A DNA stretch of 21,358 nt from Pelargonium cotyledonis. Lineage: Eukaryota > Streptophyta > Magnoliopsida > Geraniales > Geraniaceae. The position numbers and the translations under genes are program-made. Positions 18,677 through 21,358 of this stretch are shown here, piece by piece (within the stretch, counting starts at the first letter, position 1; every line of letters begins with the position of its first letter). The notes under the pieces are model-generated. The model was not told the DNA's origin. It ran no database searches and saw only the letters and a list, made by a program, of their open reading frames with translations. The DNA is taken from contig JAYMTA010001178.1 of NCBI GenBank assembly GCA_036897625.1, positions 1 through 21,358 of the forward strand, in the 5' to 3' direction.

Positions 18677-18892
18677 CTCCCGGGTAGTGGCGCAGTTGGC
18701 AACACAGGCTGCGTGAGTGGGAAGAGCGCTTGCGTTCGATCCCCACTCAACACATTTATTGGGAGAGGTGATGAGGTTTAACTGTGACTAACCCTCGAAT
18801 GAGATTAGTCTAGGTGTGATAAAAACGGTTTAAGGTGTTAACTGCTAATGATACGGACCCTCTCTGAATACTCATGGTTAAATACCTAAAAA
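18677..18892 (+). mobile_element. tRNA-derived SINE with target-site duplication
   Basis: The head carries an A box (GGTAGTGGCGCAGTTGGC, about 18683-18700) and a B box (GTTCGATCC at 18734-18742), as in RNA polymerase III promoters. A roughly 140-nt tRNA-unrelated body follows. The copy is flanked by AAACAATATAAAAAAA at 18661-18676 and AAACAATAAAAAAA at 18893-18906, a plausible target-site duplication differing by a small indel. It is a different family from the Au-like copies. It is non-coding and about 1.4 kb upstream of the trihelix ATG. Confidence 0.75.
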
Positions 18893-19321
18893 AAACAATA
18901 AAAAAAATTATAGTATCAAAATTCTTAAAATGATGGCAAACACGATCAAGGTTAACCAAAATTCACTGACATTCGAGTTACTTGTCGTGACTCAAGTTGT
19001 CGCCTTTAATTTTGAACATTTAAAATATGATGTGATGTATGACGTTGTGAAGGGTAAAATAGTCATTTCGCACCTGGACGAATGCAATGGGAACATAAAA
19101 TTGTGGCCTCAATAAAGGGTAGGCGTGGGTGGGCCATGTTTTTGTTTCTATCCAAAATTAGCTGCCAAGACAAAAAACCACTTGTTATCCCAAAATCATC
19201 CCCATCTTTTCTCCACCACTTGTTTTTTTATTATTTTGGCCCACTTGCATTTCCACTTTTGCCCTTTCTCGTCTCTTCCCCATCCATAGTGACTTTAGAT
19301 TTTAATTTGAAGTTGAGCATT

Positions 19322-19600
19322 AGTAGAGGTGCCAATTTCGAGTTTGGATTCGAATTGATATGTTATAAATAGAATCCTTTCTAAAAAGACTTTGACCTCG
19401 TCCAATATTTAGGGTACATGTCATATTCGATCGAGTTATATTTAATTTCTTACACACAAGATATGTTAATTTGTGAGTTTTTATGAACCGGTTGAACTAG
19501 AAATTTTATAAGATTAATCCAATCTGATTTGACGCGAAAAGTTTGTCAAATTTCAGGTGTCCACAAGTTCCGGTCCAAATCGCAGGCTCTAAACATCGAT
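19322..19600. repeat. Decayed inverted-repeat element similar to GPAT9 intron copies
   Basis: It begins AGTAGAGGTGCCAATTTCGA and has GATTCGAATTGATATG shortly after, resembling the AGAGTTGGCAATTCGAAT end of the element at 377-582. A TCAAATTTCAGGTGTCCACA word lies near the other side. The boundaries are weak. Confidence 0.3.
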
Positions 19601-20100
19601 CATCATCTTATGCGTATTGTATCAAGTTAATACTTAAAATATTGTGCATGAAATTCGTAAATAACAATCCGACTCCATGCATGTATACTATGCTGAGATT
19701 ACCTATGCTAAAGATTCGTAAAAGAAGTCAACGTTACAATTAGTGTTATGGATTGACTGTTACAATGAATTGTACAAAACGAGAGAGATAAATTATACTT
19801 TATTTAATAAAAATCGTTAATTACATTTTACACGTGAAGTATGATGTACTTGCGCTTCTTTCAAATCAAAATGAACTTTCAACCCGAACCACGGAAATTC
19901 GATTAGACTTGAGATCCAAATCGCAACCTCACTCTATCATCTACCCTTAATGTCTAATAATAATTCAATATATACGGTTCAAACCTCCCTATCTTACCAC
20001 AGCCCCATAGTCAAAACCTACAAAAAAGTCAAATGAGAGAGAAAAAACCCTTCAACACCAACCAATGATCTTTCAACACGTCACATACATTAGCTGGACT

Positions 20101-20251
20101 TGGGCCCACTGGACCACACAACTGACCCTCTTCACCTCTTTTAAAACCAAATCTCCAATTCACCATTTCTTCAATGTAAATCCCAAAAAGCCCATTAACA
20201 AAAACAAAAACCATCAGATTAAACCGTTGACCCATTTTCCCCAAAACCCTA
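20101..20251 (+). promoter_or_regulatory. Site II and telo-box motifs near the trihelix gene start
   Basis: TGGGCC at 20101-20106 forms a palindromic TGGGCCCA core, and AGCCCA lies at 20189-20194. AAACCCTA (telo box) is at 20244-20251, 56 nt before the ATG. Site II plus telo box is a recurring arrangement in growth-linked plant promoters. The telo box is probably in the leader. Confidence 0.4.
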
Positions 20252-20306
20252 AAAAAAAAATTCACCCAATTTTCCCACCCGTAAATTTTCCCGGAAAACT
20301 AACAGA

Positions 20307-21358
20307 ATGCTGGAAAGTAACGCTTTCCCGGGAAATCCCGCCGCCAGTAACGCGAGGAATGAGGATTCCGGCGGCGGCGGAAGCGAAGAGAGAGGGAAAA
20401 GCGAGGAGCTTGACCGGAATTTCGGCGGGAATCGGTGGCCTCGGGAGGAGACTTTGGCTCTGTTGAAGATAAGGTCTGATATGGATGTTGCTTTCAGAGA
20501 TTCGAGCACTAAAGCTCCTCTGTGGGAGGAGGTTTCTAGGTCAGTTCTGATATAAAAAAAATTACAGTTTAACTGCCCAATTTTTAGATGTTTGCAGGTA
20601 AGATTTTCTCTTGCTTTCTCAGGAAAATAGCAGAGTTAAAAACTAAAATGATCTGAATTAATGTTTTTTTTGGGTGTATAATTGCTCTGTAGTACATTAG
20701 ACAAGTAATTAATTTTTATAATCTGTACCTCACTTACCCAATTTCAGTTTTTAGCAGATTTTCTCTCACTTTCTCATCAAAATTTCATAGTTAGAAGCTA
20801 AATTTATTTGAATTTTATGTTTTTTCTTGTGGGTAGATAATTGTTTAGTCGTAAATTAGACAAGTAAATTTTTTTTTTTTTTTTTTAATTCTGTATCTTA
20901 ATTACCCATTTTTTAGTTTTTAGCAGATGAGATTTTCTCACTTTTCCAGGAAAATTTCCTACTTAGAAACTCAAATTATATGAAATTTATGTTTTTTTTT
21001 TAAAGATAATTGTTTAGCATCTTAGAGAAGTACTTTTAATAATTAGAAGAAAATATATGTGCTTCAATTACGCAATTTTAGTTTTTAGCAGAAAATTTTC
21101 TATCATTTTCCCAGGAAAATTTCATGATAAGATACTAGAATCGGCTTATTTTATGTATTTTTATATAATTGCATAGTGTTATTTATTTTAATCTATAAGT
21201 ATTCTCGCACTTCCCATAAAAAAAATTATGGTTAGAAACTAGAATTGTTAGATTCTTATGTAATTTATAGCGTCTTAGGCTCGTAATTGTTGATTTTTTT
21301 AGAGCAATTGTTGAGTCAAATTGGAATTTGTTGTTGTTAGCAGAAAATTGGCCGAGGT
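20307..21358 (+). CDS. GT-2-type trihelix transcription factor, 5' end (exon 1 and start of exon 2)
   Basis: Exon 1 is 20307-20539. After an 804-nt GT-AG intron, exon 2 starts at 21344 and runs off the window. Residues 1-43 are a low-complexity, Gly/Ser/Glu-rich N terminus with a GGGG run. From about residue 44 the first trihelix DNA-binding domain begins (NRWPREETLALLKIRSDMDV, FRDSSTKAPLWEEVSR) and continues across the junction into KLAE. The two spaced Trp residues and the ETLALLKIRSDMD helix are hallmarks of the N-terminal trihelix of GT-2/GTL1/DF1-like factors, nuclear proteins that bind GT elements. The 3' end, including the expected central coiled coil and second trihelix, is outside the window, so the subfamily member cannot be named. 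Confidence 0.88.
20575..21343. repeat. Intronic tandem array with repeated 3' splice-site motif (trihelix intron 1)
   Basis: About five units share this order: CCCAATTTTAGTTTTTAGCAG, GATTTTCTC, TTTCTCAGGAAAATTTC, GTTAGAAACTA, ATTTTATGTTTTTT, GATAATTGTTTAG and TTAGACAAGTA. The GCAG acceptor-like word ends at 20597, 20757, 20926 and 21091 (spacings 160, 169, 165). The real acceptor TTGTTAGCAG ends at 21343, after one front-deleted unit starting near 21205. The first bases after the real acceptor (AAAATT) match the unit at 21092. Confidence 0.8.

Larger units (their letters stand above)
17272..20306. promoter_or_regulatory. Divergent BOLA2/trihelix upstream spacer
   Basis: This 3.0-kb AT-rich spacer separates two divergent ATGs and therefore holds both promoters. 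Nearest BOLA2 there is a TATA-like box and two TGGGCT motifs; nearest the trihelix gene there are TGGGCC motifs and a telo box (separate entries). Between them lie a tRNA-derived SINE and decayed repeats. I find no supported gene; reading frames here are short, lack family similarity and cross repeats. Confidence 0.6.

Noticed and set aside
18683..18745. A tRNA gene
   Set aside because: A- and B-box words are present but the arms do not pair into a cloverleaf and the unit continues into a SINE body.
20065..20509. Overlapping reading frames on both strands around the trihelix start
   Set aside because: They arise from the GC-rich first exon and leader; only the frame from 20307 carries the trihelix domain and splices in phase.

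Overview
This window is nuclear DNA from a flowering plant, most likely a eudicot. Its genes are split by GT-AG introns, its products carry plastid or mitochondrial targeting regions, and its spacers hold plant SINEs and small inverted-repeat elements. There is no bacterial operon, CRISPR array, rRNA, functional tRNA gene or transposase. I rebuilt the genes by joining exons in phase; every internal junction given here keeps the reading frame and matches the expected protein family.

Layout from left to right: (1) 1-2769 (+), the last six exons of GPAT9, an ER glycerol-3-phosphate acyltransferase; (2) 3489-7719 (-), complete CARA, the plastid carbamoyl-phosphate synthetase small (glutaminase) subunit, 10 exons, 438 residues; (3) 8459-11525 (-), complete mitochondrial ribosomal protein uL15m, 4 exons, 282 residues; (4) 12377-14263 (-), complete FBN5-type plastid fibrillin, 7 exons, 267 residues; (5) 15044-17271 (-), complete BOLA2, 3 exons including a 23-nt microexon, 93 residues; (6) 20307-window end (+), the first exon and start of the second exon of a GT-2-type trihelix transcription factor. 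GPAT9 and CARA converge. CARA, uL15m, FBN5 and BOLA2 run head to tail on the minus strand. BOLA2 and the trihelix gene diverge from a 3-kb spacer.

The genes are housekeeping functions with no obvious shared pathway: lipid assembly, arginine and pyrimidine precursor supply, mitochondrial translation, plastid prenylquinone metabolism, iron-sulfur/glutaredoxin partnership and transcription. From memory, FBN5 and BOLA2 are also neighbours in Arabidopsis, so that pair may be ancient microsynteny.

The most unusual content is in the introns. Intron 1 of uL15m is a degenerate tandem array of about 145-210-bp units, and each unit includes a decayed copy of the end of exon 1 and its 5' splice site. 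Intron 1 of the trihelix gene is an array of about 160-170-bp units that each carry a copy of the 3' splice-site motif. Intron 1 of CARA and of BOLA2 each hold a two-copy duplication with periods of about 184 and 177 bp. Three related inverted-repeat elements sit in three different GPAT9 introns, and several Au-like SINE pieces plus one SINE with recognisable target-site duplication occupy introns and spacers. I saw no wholly new protein system; the splice-site-bearing intron arrays are the best candidate for something undescribed.
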